Below, piece after piece: positions 44,330 to 53,705 of a stretch of DNA of 53,705 bases. The notes beneath the pieces are model-generated. The model was not told the origin of the DNA. It saw nothing but the letters and a program-made list of their open reading frames with translations, and searched no databases. Position 1 is the first letter of the stretch. Each line of letters starts with the position of its first letter. Origin of the DNA: Polyrhizophydium stewartii (taxonomy: Eukaryota; Chytridiomycota; Chytridiomycetes; Rhizophydiales); NCBI GenBank assembly GCA_027604665.1, contig JADGIZ010000008.1:1-53705 (forward strand). Reading direction: 5' to 3'. Position numbers and translations under genes: made by a program.

Positions 44330-46006
44330 ATGACACTGCTGGCGGCCTTGTCTGTGATGCTCTTGACCCTGGCATTCCTCGCGCGGCATGCCCTGGCCGA
44401 GCTGGCCCAGCGTCTGTTGCATGCGAGCCTTGACACTGTCGGCCGAAGCCTCGCTGGCCGTGGCGCCGCGGATGCGCCTCTCGCCCGCGGCTCGTCGCTC
44501 TGGGACCGCCTGCCGTTCGAGATCAAGACCATGGTGGTTGCGCATGCAGGCCCCCTGACGCAGCTCACGACGCAGTGGCCGGTGCGGCGGCGTCCGCGCT
44601 CTCCGGCCGCGGCCGCAGCGGCTCTCGCCGGTGCGGGCGAGCCTTGGCCGTCGACCGCCGAGATGCAGCGCATGTGGTTCGAGGCATTCGAGGCGGACTG
44701 GCCCGAAGACCTCGGCCGCCTGCCATGGGTGCCGCTGTCCGAAGGCGACTTTCTGGCCATCCGCACGCCGGCCATGTACCGTCGCGCCAAGGCCGCGCGG
44801 CCGCAGGATGCCGACTACGGCCTGCAGTATGCCGCCGCTCGGCTCGGACTGCGGAGCGAGTTTAACTTTGCGGCCCTGGCAACCAGCTCGCGCTCGAGGT
44901 GTGCGCTTGTGGCCCGCATCGCCGCGCGGGCTGGCGCCGTATGGCTGCTCGAGGAGATGCAACGCCACAAGATACTCTATCTCGACGGCGAGCTGCTCAA
45001 GACGGCCGCGGCGCACGGAAAGCTTGACGTCGTGTCGTTTGTGCATGGTCGCACGCACGGCGCCGAGTGGACGCCCGAGGTGATGGATCTGGCGGCCGCC
45101 GAGGGCCACCTGGATGTCGTCGCGTTTCTCGACACCGAGCGCACCGAGGGCTGTACCAAAAAGGCAATGGACCAAGCGGCCGCCAACGGGCATCTGCATG
45201 TGGTCAAGTATCTGCACGCGCACCGCGCCGAGGGCTGCACAACGTGGGCGATGGATCTGGCTGCGGCGCACGGCCACCTTGACGTGGTCGTCTTCCTGCA
45301 CAAGCATCGCACCGAGAGGTGCACCAAGAACGCGCTCAACTGGGCCGCCTCCAACGGCCACCTGCGCGTCGTCGAGTTCCTGCACACCTTTTGCGCCGAG
45401 GGCTGCACCAGCGAAGCGATGGATGTTGCCGCCGACCGCGGCTTCCTTCGCGTTGTGCAGTACCTGCACGAAAACCGTGCCGAGGGCTGCACGACCAAGG
45501 CAATGGACTGGGCGGCCGTCGGAGGCCACATTGAGGTGCTTGACTTTCTGCACAACAACCGCACGGAAGGCGCGACGACGGCTGCGATGGACGAGGCCGC
45601 GGCCGCCGGGCTGCTGCGCGTCGTCAAGTATCTCCACCACAACCGCCCTGAGGGATGCACGAAGAGGGCCATGGACCAAGCGGCCGCAAACGGGCACCTC
45701 GACGTCGTGCGCTTCCTGCACGACAGCCGCTCCGAGGGATGCACGCCCGAGGCGATGAACTGGGCGGCCGCGCGCGGGCACTTTGCGATTGTGCGCTTCC
45801 TGCATGCGAACCGCACCGAGGGCTGCACGCTCGATGCGCTGCGGTGGGCGGCGCAGTTTGGGCATTCAGAGATTGTCGAGTTCCTTATGGTGCGGCGGCC
45901 CGAGCTGCGGTCGCAGCCGGTACTGTGGATGCTGTGGGGCCTGTGGCTCCAGCGGTCGATGACGACGATGCGGCGGCGCCTGACGACACACCACGCGATC
46001 GTATAA
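44330..46006 (+). CDS. Ankyrin-like repeat protein with 28-residue EGCT repeats
   Basis: Intronless, 558 residues. A short N-terminal hydrophobic segment (MTLLAALSVMLLTLAFLA) is followed by a degenerate F-box-like region (LWDRLPFEIKTMVVAHAG) at residues 57-75. About ten repeats of exactly 28 residues cover residues 240-530. The consensus is R-[AT]-E-G-C-T-x(2)-A-M-[DN]-x-A-A-x(2)-G-H-L-x-V-V-x-[FY]-L-H. This is shorter than the 33-residue ankyrin unit, but keeps its A-A-x-x-G-H-x-x-[VI]-V core, and is common in expanded families of chytrids, oomycetes and giant viruses. Strings of unit-identical residues suggest recent unequal crossing-over. A protein-binding scaffold is likely; the partner is unknown. 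Alternative starts upstream in frame (44237) would add 31 residues and remove the hydrophobic start. Confidence 0.82.
   Translation: MTLLAALSVMLLTLAFLARHALAELAQRLLHASLDTVGRSLAGRGAADAPLARGSSLWDRLPFEIKTMVVAHAGPLTQLTTQWPVRRRPRSPAAAAAALAGAGEPWPSTAEMQRMWFEAFEADWPEDLGRLPWVPLSEGDFLAIRTPAMYRRAKAARPQDADYGLQYAAARLGLRSEFNFAALATSSRSRCALVARIAARAGAVWLLEEMQRHKILYLDGELLKTAAAHGKLDVVSFVHGRTHGAEWTPEVMDLAAAEGHLDVVAFLDTERTEGCTKKAMDQAAANGHLHVVKYLHAHRAEGCTTWAMDLAAAHGHLDVVVFLHKHRTERCTKNALNWAASNGHLRVVEFLHTFCAEGCTSEAMDVAADRGFLRVVQYLHENRAEGCTTKAMDWAAVGGHIEVLDFLHNNRTEGATTAAMDEAAAAGLLRVVKYLHHNRPEGCTKRAMDQAAANGHLDVVRFLHDSRSEGCTPEAMNWAAARGHFAIVRFLHANRTEGCTLDALRWAAQFGHSEIVEFLMVRRPELRSQPVLWMLWGLWLQRSMTTMRRRLTTHHAIV
45052..45885 (+). 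repeat. 84-bp tandem coding repeat (ankyrin-like units)
   Basis: About ten units with 84-bp spacing, each encoding one 28-residue repeat. The boundaries are approximate. Spacing looks constant through the array, and neighbouring units differ mainly at the helix-face positions. Confidence 0.8.
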
Positions 46007-46145
46007 GCGAATGAACCTCATGTGTGGACGCATGTATGTACGTGTGTGCGACTGTGTGTGCGTGCCGGTGCGGGTGCACGACGATGGGGCCGATCCAATG
46101 TCGACGCAGGCGAGGCGCGGGTTCGTGCTTGCCGTCTCATCCGAA

Positions 46146-47844
46146 ATGTCGCTCCGTGTCCTCGTGCCCGTCAAGCGAGTCGTCGACTATGCCGTCAAGA
46201 TCCGCGTTGTCGGCGGCAAGGTCGACACGGCCAACGTCAAGGTGCGCCGCGCCCGCCCGCGCTGCAGCGGCGGCGGCGGCATGCGCGCGGCGGGGCTGCC
46301 TCCTCCGACCCTGCGTGCGGGGGGCGGCCCGCCGCCAGCCTCCGTCGCCGCCGCGTGATTCTTGCGTCGAGATCGCACGCTCATCGTCGAGCACACTCCC
46401 GCCCCCGCGGCCGCTCTCCGCCGGACACTGCGCCCCGCCGGACACCGCACGCCGCCGGCCATGGCACGCATGCGCCACGGGGCTGCAGCACTCGATGAAC
46501 CCCTTTGACGAGATCGCGGTCGAGGAGGCCGTTCGCCTCAAGGAGAAGAAGACGGCCGCCGAGGTCATTGCACTGACGGTCGGCCCGGCCAAGTCGCAGG
46601 AGACGCTGCGCACGGCGCTCGCCATGGGTGCCGACAACGCCGTGCACATCGAGGTCCCCGAGGGCCAGGAGATCCAGCCGCTGCAGGTGCGTGCGTGCGT
46701 GCGTTTGTGGGCTCGAGCGGCCGCGCTTCCGCGTTCCGGCTCCCCGCCCGCTGGACCCCGCGCAGGCGTCCGCCGCCTGCTCCATGTGGCTGCGGCTGCC
46801 CGTGCGCACGCCTGCGACGGCCAGTCAGAGCGCATGCGGCGGACGCGGCCGGCCCGTCCGATCCGTCGCCGCACCGGCAGCGTCGCGGCGGCCTTGGTCA
46901 CCTGCCGGCTCGTGCTGCGCGCCGCATGCGCCCACGCGCCCGGACGCGGCGCAACTCTGCCGTGGGCCTGCACCCCGACGTGCCCGCCAGCGCCGGCCGC
47001 AGCCGCCGCCCGATCGCGCGCTGACCGCCGGCGGCCCGCTTCTCATATGCCCGCCGCACACGCACAGGTCGCCAAGCTGCTGCGTGCCTACGTCGAGAAG
47101 GAGAAGCCCGGCCTCGTGATCCTCGGCAAGCAGGCCATCGACGACGATGCCGGCCAGACGGGCCAGCTGCTCGCCGGCCTGCTCAACTGGCCGCAGGTGC
47201 GCCGCAGTTGCCGCCTCGGGCGGCTATGCGGGATGACTGGACGCCTCGTTTTCTGACACGGCTCCCTCCCTCCCCCCCGCAGGCGACGTTCGCCTCCAAG
47301 ATCGAGTTTGCCGATGCGGCCAAGAAGATCCTCGTGACACGCGAGATCGACGGCGGCCTCGAGACCGTCGAGGCGCCGCTGCCCGCCATCGTCACGGCGG
47401 ACCTGCGGTGCGCACCGCTCTGCCCGTCGCTGGCGCTCAGACGCTCATGGATTCCGAGGGCTGACACCCGACTGTCCCGTGTCGCTGCGCCCTCCTCGCC
47501 CTGTCGCCAGCCTCAACGAGCCGCGCTATGCCACGCTGCCCAACATCATGAAGGCCAAGAAGAAGCCGCTGACCAAGATCACGCCCGCGGACCTCGGCGT
47601 CGACATCACGCCGTCGATCGACGTGCTGAGCGTCTCGGAGCCGCCCAAGCGCGTTGGCGGCAAGAAGGTCGAGAGCGTCGACGAGGTGAGCAAGAGCATC
47701 TGGCGGCCAAACGCTGCCATTGACGGGGCTGCTCGCTCTTGTGCGATGTGATGCGGCCAGGAAGGCGGCTGACGAGTGGTTGGTGGTTATTTTGCGCTCG
47801 TTCAGCTTGTCGACAAGCTCAAGAACGAGGCCGGCGTCATTTAA
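46146..47844 (+). CDS. ETFB: Electron transfer flavoprotein subunit beta
   Basis: Exons 46146-46241, 46489-46686, 47068-47196, 47283-47407, 47511-47685, 47806-47844; 253 residues (human ETFB: 255). Mitochondrial matrix ETF passes electrons from acyl-CoA dehydrogenases to ETF-QO; the beta subunit binds AMP. Key stretches: [93 protein letters not shown] and the ETF signature [20 protein letters not shown]. All splice joins are collinear with the family. Introns 1 and 2 are long (247 and 381 bp) for this window. The stop follows KLKNEAGVI, a normal ending. No separate targeting peptide is needed by this subunit. Confidence 0.95.
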
Positions 47845-47990
47845 ATGCCCAACGCAGCCCTTCACACCGTCACAGTCCCAACAAAGCGCACACTCTCATT
47901 CGTTGTGTGTGCGTGTCTGTCCTGCCGGCCGCAAGCCGCGATGGCGAGTGTGTGTGTGTGTGTGTTCGTGTCGGGGGTACGTTTGCCAGA

Positions 47991-48793
47991 TCAGATGGCA
48001 AGGCCAAAGACATTGACGATGATGTACATTGTCTTGGAGTCGTACTTGTATGTGGTGCTGCCTGCGAGCCGCGGCGTTGGAGCAGCGTCAGCAAGCAAGA
48101 GAGTTTTTTTTGCGGAGCTGACGGGCGGCGAGGATGATGATGCGCACCGTCGCTCGAGTTGTCCCAGTAGCACGACGACGCAGCGTGCAGGCCGGCGCCG
48201 TTCTTTTGCATGATGGTGCAAGTGACTTTTGGTCGCGGAGGCGCGGTTGTTAACGCGGGCAGTCGTTACGGGCGGGTGTGGAGGTGGTGTTGGTGTTGGC
48301 GGCGGCCGAGTCCAAGGTTGGTTGTGGTGGCGCGGTCGGTGGCATGTCGGCGACAGTCGTCATCAGCATCGGGGAGGCCACGGCCGCACGCTCGCGCGGG
48401 AAGCCTGTGCGCGCGCATGGGAGGGAGGGGCACGGCGACGCACCAATGTACTTGAACGGCTTGTTCAGGCTGGTGAGCCGCTTGAGTGTCTGCTCGACGA
48501 TGTTGGAGTTCCACTGGCCGACCTTGTTGTGGTGGTACGCGGCGTTCTGGATCGTGTTTTCGATCGACTGCGGCGTGCGGAGGGGGCGCAAGCGCCGCAG
48601 CGGGTCGCAGCAAGGTGGAGTGGGAGATCCAGCCGGCGCGTGGCGGCAGTGGCGACGGCAGCAGCGGGGATGTCAACAGCGCTCTGGCGCGTGTTGTCTG
48701 TGAAACCGAGATGAAGCTGACCTCCTTGATGACGTTGTTGACTTCGTCAATGACAAACGACTTTTCCTCGACGCCCTGGAAGTCGGCGTCCAT
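47991..48793 (-). CDS. DYNLT1: Tctex1-type dynein light chain
   Basis: Exons 48793-48722, 48567-48444, 48225-48148, 48061-47991; 114 residues, the standard Tctex1 size. Spliced segments match DYNLT1 along the full length: [78 protein letters not shown], and the final NVFGLAI. Tctex1 dimers bind the N-terminus of the dynein intermediate chain and link cargo; the family also functions in axonemal and intraflagellar dyneins. Intron donors are GTCAGC, GTGCGT and GTGCGC. The stop falls after LAI, the typical C-terminus. It diverges from the Myb gene by 186 bp. A GT-rich stretch at 47949-47966 lies beyond its 3' end. Confidence 0.94.
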
Positions 48794-48979
48794 AGCGGGC
48801 TGGCGGGCGAGTGCGTGTGCGTGTGCGTGTGTGTATAGGCGTGTATGGGCGTCTTGTGCTCGTTGAGCGCGCGCGAGGGTACGGCGAGAGCAGTGGGCAG
48901 CGGGTGTCGGCGGCGGTGCGCGCGCGACCTGAGGGCCGCGGATTTTCGTGTGATGGGCGCACTTTGCCTCTGCAAAGCG
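48794..48979. promoter_or_regulatory. Divergent promoter interval (DYNLT / Myb protein)
   Basis: 186 bp between divergent start codons, with an imperfect GTGTGC/GTGT microsatellite at about 48811-48837. No TATA box is visible. Confidence 0.35.
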
Positions 48980-49683
48980 ATGGACTCGGCCAAGTCGCTC
49001 AAGAAGGCGCTCAAGGCCGGCGTCAAGGCCAGCAAGGCGCGCAAGGCAGCCGCCGCGGCCCAGGCGGCCGCCGAGGCGGTGGAGGGCGCGCTGCGCGTCA
49101 ATAGCGACAGCGACGCCGGCAGCGGCGACGCCGTGCCTGCGCCGGCATCGCGCTCGTCGCCCGCGCTGGCAGACGCTGCGCCGACCAAGAAGCGCCGTGC
49201 TCGCGCGGTCCCTGCGGACGCGGAAAACGCCGGCGGCCAGGGCGCCGACGCCGTGCGCCGTGACTCTGCCGCCGCCGCCGCCGCCGCCGCTGCCGCAGGC
49301 CCCGACGCTGCTGCCGCCGCCGACGCAGGCGCCGCGGGTGCTGCCGCCGCCGACGCAGGCGCCTCAGGCGCTGCCGCAGGCGGCAAGACAAAGAAGCCCA
49401 AGGCGCCTCGCAAGGCGCGCGGGCAGCAGCCGCTGGCGCACGAGCCCGACGACGCACGGCCGCCGCTGGCCCGCAGCCGCGACGACGCCCGCGGCGAGGC
49501 AGACGGCACGGCGCACGGCGGCTCTCACATGCACGGCGGCCAGGGCGGCGATACCACGGCGCCGTCGCTCGACGGACTCGACCAGTCGCAGCTGCTTGCG
49601 ACGCTGCACTCGCACTCGGTCGACCAGCATCAGTTTGCTCAGGAGGCGCTCGCGCAGCTCGCGCTGCAGCACCGGCAGGCCTC

Positions 49684-49727
<44 letters not shown>

Positions 49728-51622
49728 CGGCTGCCGGCGATTCGAGGGCGCCCAAGCGAAAGCGCCAGAAAAAAGGCGATGCATCAGCGTCGGCTGCTGC
49801 GACTGCGACTTCGTCTGCGTCTGCCGGCGCCGGCTCGTCGTCGGCCGCCGCGGCCGCGGTGCCCGGGGTGTCGGACCCCAAGACCGCCGAGGTCGTCAAT
49901 GCCGCGCTGGCCGCGCTCGCCGCGGCGACGGGCAACACCGAGATGGCGCCCGATCTGGGTGACTCGTCGGCGGCCGCGGCGGTGGCGGCCATGGCGGCGT
50001 CTATGCTCAACTCGAACGAGTGGTCCATGGCGCTGCCCGGGGCGGGGCAAGATGTGATCAACTCGATGCTCGCGGCGACGGCGCACCAGGTTGCGGCGCA
50101 GCACATGGGCGATCCATCGGGCATGTTTGATCTGAGCGCCATGATTGCGAGGGCCGCGGCGTCGTTTGACATGACCAAGGGCCTCGACACCGAGTCTGCT
50201 GCTGCGGCGGCTGCGGCAGCCGCGGCTGCTGCGGCGGCCGGGATCGCGCCGGGCGGCTCGGCGGCCGCGGCCAAGCCCAAGCGCCCGCGGCAGCCGCGCG
50301 TGTCGACCACGTCGGTGGTGCCGCAGCCCGCGGTCAAGATTGCGCAGATCGACCCGGCCAACGACACACGCCTGCTGGCGCAAAAGTACATCAAGTCGCT
50401 GCACGTGGACGGCGCGCAGGCCGCCGCGCTGCGCGCGAGCTTCAACCAAGGCCCGTTCACGACGATCGAGAAGCAGCGCATCGAGCAAGCGGTCACAGAG
50501 TATCTCGCCGAGAACGGCATCCCGCGCGAGGACCTGCACTTTCTGGTCAACCGGCGCACGCGATTTGCGGCGGCCGGGAGCAACAACCCGGACTTCAGGA
50601 GCGCGTCGGTGTACTCGGACAAAAAGTACTCTGGCTTTATCCTGTCTGTGCGCGAAAAGGCGGCCATCAACCGCACGCTGGACCAGTGCTACTGGTACAT
50701 GTCGCGCGCGTATTCTGCCAAGCGGCCGCGCGGCGAGCGGTGGACGGACGAGGAGGACGAGGTGCTGCGCCAGCTTGTGGCGGCCAAGGGCGAAAAGTGG
50801 GCCGAGATCCAGCGCGAGATGGGGCGCGGCGATGTGAAGAAGCGGTGGAAGAAGCTGCAGCTGCAGTCGGCGGACATCAACATTGGGCGGTGGAGCAAGC
50901 AGGAGTTTGATGTTCTCAAGGAGCACGTGCAGCGCGTTATGGTGCGCGAGGGCATTTCGGACCCGCTGCATGTGGTGCAGTGGGACGAGATTGCGCAGCT
51001 TATGGGCCGGCGCACGCCGCAGCAGTGCCGCGCGCGATGGTGGGTCGCTTGCGACGCTTTGTGCTGCGCCGCGCGTGGCATGGCATGGCATGGCTTGGCG
51101 TGCCGCTGACCCGTGCATGGTGTGCGTGCGGCGGTGGTGCGATGCGCGCGTGCTGCCAGGATGTCGGCGTCCATGAGCCACAAGCAGCTGATCCCAGGCG
51201 CGCGGCCGTTTGAATACCAAGACTACATGGGCCTGCTGAGCCGCATGAGCGAGCTGTGCAAGGCGGCCAACGACGAGACCGAGATTGTGTGGGACGCGCT
51301 CGTGGCGCACAATGAGCCGTGGACCGGCGCGTTTCTGCGCAACCGGTGGCAGGTGCTTCGCAACGCGATCCCGCCCGAGGAGTTTTCGCGGCGGTCGTTT
51401 TCGCAGCTGGTGGACTATTGCTTTGAGAACATTGCGGACCTGATGGACCGCAACACGCGCATGACGGTCACCAACGAGTATGTCGAGGACCCGGACGAGT
51501 TTGATGAGAATACTGTTGCGGCTGCGGCTGCTGCGGCTGCTGCTGCGGCTGCTGCGCAGGTCGACAGTGGGATGGTCCATGGCAACGGCAACGGCAACAA
51601 CAACATCAACGCCAACCACAAC

Positions 51623-51654
<32 letters not shown>

Positions 51655-51667
51655 TGACGATGTGTGA
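48980..51667 (+). CDS. Myb/SANT DNA-binding protein (REB1/TTF-I-like)
   Basis: Exons 48980-51039 and 51160-51667; 855 residues. The C-terminal half holds Myb/SANT repeats: a helical lead-in (FTTIEKQRIEQAVTEYLAEN), then ERWTDEEDEVLRQLVAAKGE...WAEIQREMGR...VKKRWKKLQL, GRWSKQEFDVLKEHV...VQWDEIAQLMGRRTPQQCRA, and a last repeat-like part (WDALVAHN...WTGAFLRNRWQVL). The order and spacing recall yeast Reb1 and mammalian TTF-I/DMTF1, which stop RNA polymerase I and act as general regulatory factors; assignment within this group is tentative. The first 400 residues are low-complexity Ala/Ser/Gln with a 14-Gln run; the tail has Ala, Asn and Asp runs. The intron interrupts the conserved R-x-R-W end of a repeat. 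Start: ATG before DSAKSLKKALKAG. Confidence 0.8.
49685..49726 (+). repeat. Pure (CAG)14 tract
   Basis: Fourteen uninterrupted CAG codons encode polyglutamine in the Myb protein. A pure run like this is prone to length change, unlike the interrupted tract in the HAPSTR1-like gene. Confidence 0.9.
51517..51661 (+). repeat. GCN and GAC trinucleotide runs in the Myb 3' exon
   Basis: A GCN run encoding about 14 alanines is followed by an AAC-rich patch and a GAC/GAT run of about 13 aspartates immediately before the stop. All are trinucleotide repeats kept in frame. Confidence 0.8.
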
Positions 51668-52199
51668 GGGAAGAGGCGGCTTATGTTTTTGTGCGACTCT
51701 TGCATCTTGCCTCGTCACGCTACACCCGCCTGGCTCGTGCGTTTTTCTGGTCGGTTTGCACGTCAAACAGATCCGTGTCCATCCATCCCTCTGCTTCTCT
51801 CTTGCCTCCACTTTCGCATATTTGGCTGCAGTCTCCTTTTTTTCCGTGCTGCCGCATCCAACAATAACATCCCTTCTCAGCCCGCCTCTTCTCGGCATCC
51901 GCGTGGTGCACTCCAATGAATGCGGCTGTGATCTTGGCGGTGGTGGGCATGCCAATCGAGAGGCGGTGCTTGCATTGTGGCGAGAGCAGCAAGCACAGGC
52001 ATCACGTCTGTTCATTCGCTGTGCATCTTGCCATTGTGCAAGCAGCTGGAGCCACAACCACGTCTCTCGCAAGAGATGCACATGGTCTCCATCTCAGTAT
52101 CATCGCCACCGCGACCACCACCACCATCGCCAGCATCATCTCCAGCACCACCACACGACTATCGAGTGGCCGCGAGACCGGCCCCGACCCGGTCACGTC
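51668..52199. other. Convergent intergenic region, 532 bp
   Basis: It lies between the Myb stop and the Yop1/REEP stop. It is pyrimidine-rich on the plus strand with small CAC/CAT repeats (about 52105-52160). I find no supported gene; overlapping short frames on both strands show no domain. Confidence 0.4.
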
Positions 52200-53681
52200 T
52201 CATCGCCCGCGCAGCCCGAGCGTCGTGTATCCCCACCGGCTGGTCGTGGCGCGGAAATTGGTCCCTGGCGCCGTGAGGGTGATCTGGCCTGCGCGGGGGA
52301 CGGGCGGTGCCGGCGCGGGCGGGAGGATCATGGGCTCGGGCGGCTTGACGGCGGCCTCTGCGGACGCCTTGATGGCCTCGGACATGACGCCGCCGAGCAT
52401 GGATCCAAACGTCCTGTCGAGAAACGGGATCCAGTGCTTGATGAGGCTGTGGTAGAGCTTGTAGGCACCCTTGATGTTGCGGGCGGGTGGGCCAGCCGGC
52501 CAGCGAGCGGGCAGAGTGACTAGAGTCAGAGATCTCTCTGGCGGTGCAGGGTGAGTGCGCACGCACACACACGCACCATGCTGTACTTGGACATGGCCCA
52601 CGTCAGGAACATGGCCTTGAAGAAAAAGTAGAACGGAAGCATCTGCAGCAGCATCATGTGAAAGTTTTCAAGTGTCTTGAAGATGCCAAATACGACCCTT
52701 GGTTTCGCCCGATCGTAAGGTTTGGATTTGGTATGGATTTGGTTTGGTTTGGAATTATTGACCGAGGGTCCCACAGATGCCGTGTGCATGACTTGTCAGC
52801 AGCCCGAACACCACTCGACACAAAATGGCTCGCAAACACAAACACAAGCGACTTGGCGTCGGCAGAGGCGGCAGAAGCAGCAGAGGCGGCAGAGGCGGCA
52901 GAGGCGGCAGAGGCGGCAGAGGCGGTGGCAAACACACCAGTATGCGAGCCACTGGGTGTACTTGACCTTGTCTCCCGAATCAACCGATTTGATGGACGCA
53001 TACGCCGGGTAGCTGAATCCAACTAGATCCGTGAGCGGGCCGCCGCAAATGTTCTTGATGACCAGCACAGCCCAGACGATGGTGACAACACAAAGGAACA
53101 CGCAGTGCAGCTTTGAGATCTTGAATGCCTTTTCGAGCTCGACGAGCGGCGGGATGTTGGCCAGCGAGGCCTCGATCTGTGTGTTGTTTTGGGGGAGGTG
53201 TGTTGCGGCCGGCGGGGGGGGGGTTGTTCGGAGTGGAGCGAGTGGAGCGCGGGTCAGCGTGGCGTGCGGTGAGAAGTGGCGGCCGACGAGGCGTCGCATG
53301 CGGGTGGGCGTGTGAGCCACGCCTAGGCGCTATCGGACGGCGCGGGCGATCTGGCGGGGAGCAGCGCGGCGAGGAAGCCCGCCGAATGCATGCATGTTGC
53401 TGCCCATGTCTCCGCCGGGCGGAAGATCTCGCCGTCTGTCTGGCCGGCCACGGCGTCGGCAGCCGCGCGGGCAGAGAGACGGCGTCCCGCTCGTGCGGCA
53501 GGAGACACGGACGGCCAGGAACCAGGCGCATGCGTATGTGCCGCGGTGGGGAGGTGTCTGGGCGTGAGACGGCGGGCTCCCCGAGGCGACGCACCGAGTC
53601 TGTGAAGCCCTTCCATCGAGCCGAGATGGTCTTGGCGTTCGTTGTTGTGATGGTGACGGCCGGCAGCGGGACCTCAGCCAT
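52200..53681 (-). CDS. YOP1: Yop1/REEP-type ER membrane-shaping protein
   Basis: Exons 53681-53595, 53176-52938, 52697-52577, 52469-52200; 238 residues. TB2/DP1/HVA22-family proteins curve tubular ER membrane through hairpins. Visible: VVTIVWAVLVIKNICGGPLT, DLVGFSYPAYASIKSV, YTQWLAYWVVFGIFKTLENF, LLQMLPFYFFFKAMFLTWAM and GAYKLYHSLIKHWIPFL. The family motif (P-A-Y-x-S, tQWLxYWvvf, PFYyxfK) is complete. The 5' intron is long (53594-53177, 418 bp). Intron 2 (52937-52698) has a run of imperfect GGCAGA hexamers. The C-terminal 75 residues are a Pro/Ala-rich tail. The start (ATG 53681) is 24 bp from the window edge, so its promoter is not seen. Confidence 0.92.
52861..52926 (+). repeat. GGCAGA hexamer minisatellite in a Yop1 intron
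   Basis: About eight imperfect GGCAGA/GGCGGC units lie inside the second intron of the Yop1/REEP gene (reading TCTGCC on the coding strand). Read on the coding strand they form a pyrimidine-rich tract about 160 bp before the acceptor. Confidence 0.85.
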
Positions 53682-53705
53682 GACGGGAGGGGGATCGCGT
53701 GGGGG

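Noticed and set aside
43613..45865. A 750-codon minus-strand open frame opposite the ankyrin-like gene.
   Set aside because: It mirrors the tandem repeat on the other strand and has no domain. High GC leaves few stops; the plus strand holds the recognisable repeats.
46242..46488. A coding exon within ETFB intron 1.
   Set aside because: The ETFB family has no residues between VK and HSMNPF, and the interval has no supported frame.

Overview
This is a GC-rich, intron-rich nuclear fragment of a eukaryote, most likely an early-diverging zoosporic (chytrid-like) fungus. Fungal traits are a REB1/TTF-I-like Myb protein, a Yop1/REEP protein, an MDM1-like sorting nexin and compact spacing (often under 200 bp) with short introns. 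Genes usually missing from yeasts and moulds but present in flagellate or animal lineages are also here: a CXorf65-like protein, FAM72, a HAPSTR1/TAPR1-like protein, a Tctex1 dynein light chain, an HCF-like kelch protein and an EGCT-type 28-residue ankyrin-like repeat protein. The taxonomic call is inference. Introns mostly run from GTGCGY or GTGAGC donors to a CTGAC branch site and a C/TAG acceptor. I rebuilt all models by eye and checked that the exon phases add up.

Layout. 72-3999 (+) is an HCF-like kelch/FN3/chromo-barrel protein, cut at its 5' end. 4083-7410 (-) is the cohesin-release factor WAPL. 7770-9496 (+) is PEX16 and 9590-10542 (+) is a CXorf65-like protein. 10609-12638 (-) is a conserved-looking membrane-anchored protein of unknown function, and 12686-20644 (-) is a giant polytopic membrane protein of about 2,590 residues that I cannot assign; only 47 bp separate the two. 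20802-22063 (+) is a flavin-reductase-like protein with an extra C-terminal domain. 22123-23283 (+) is a HAPSTR1-like protein, 23366-27144 (+) a RasGEF and 27163-27961 (+) SWI5. On the minus strand follow a YL1_C protein (28047-29013), FAM72 (29357-31142), an AN1 zinc-finger protein (32129-32566), a WD40 protein (32690-35691) and an MDM1-like sorting nexin (35950-41170). 41206-42819 (+) is an F-box/WD40 protein, 42907-44117 (-) a three-LIM protein, 44330-46006 (+) the ankyrin-like repeat protein, 46146-47844 (+) ETF beta, 47991-48793 (-) a dynein light chain, 48980-51667 (+) a Myb/SANT protein and 52200-53681 (-) a Yop1/REEP protein.

The window is mostly housekeeping: chromatin and cohesion (HCF-like, WAPL, YL1_C, SWI5), organelle biology (PEX16, ETFB, MDM1-like, Yop1), signalling (RasGEF, LIM) and motility-lineage genes. 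I see no operons, mobile elements, tRNA or rRNA. Five divergent pairs share short promoters, the tightest being 35 bp between start codons. The least explained element is the giant membrane protein with its tandem neighbour.
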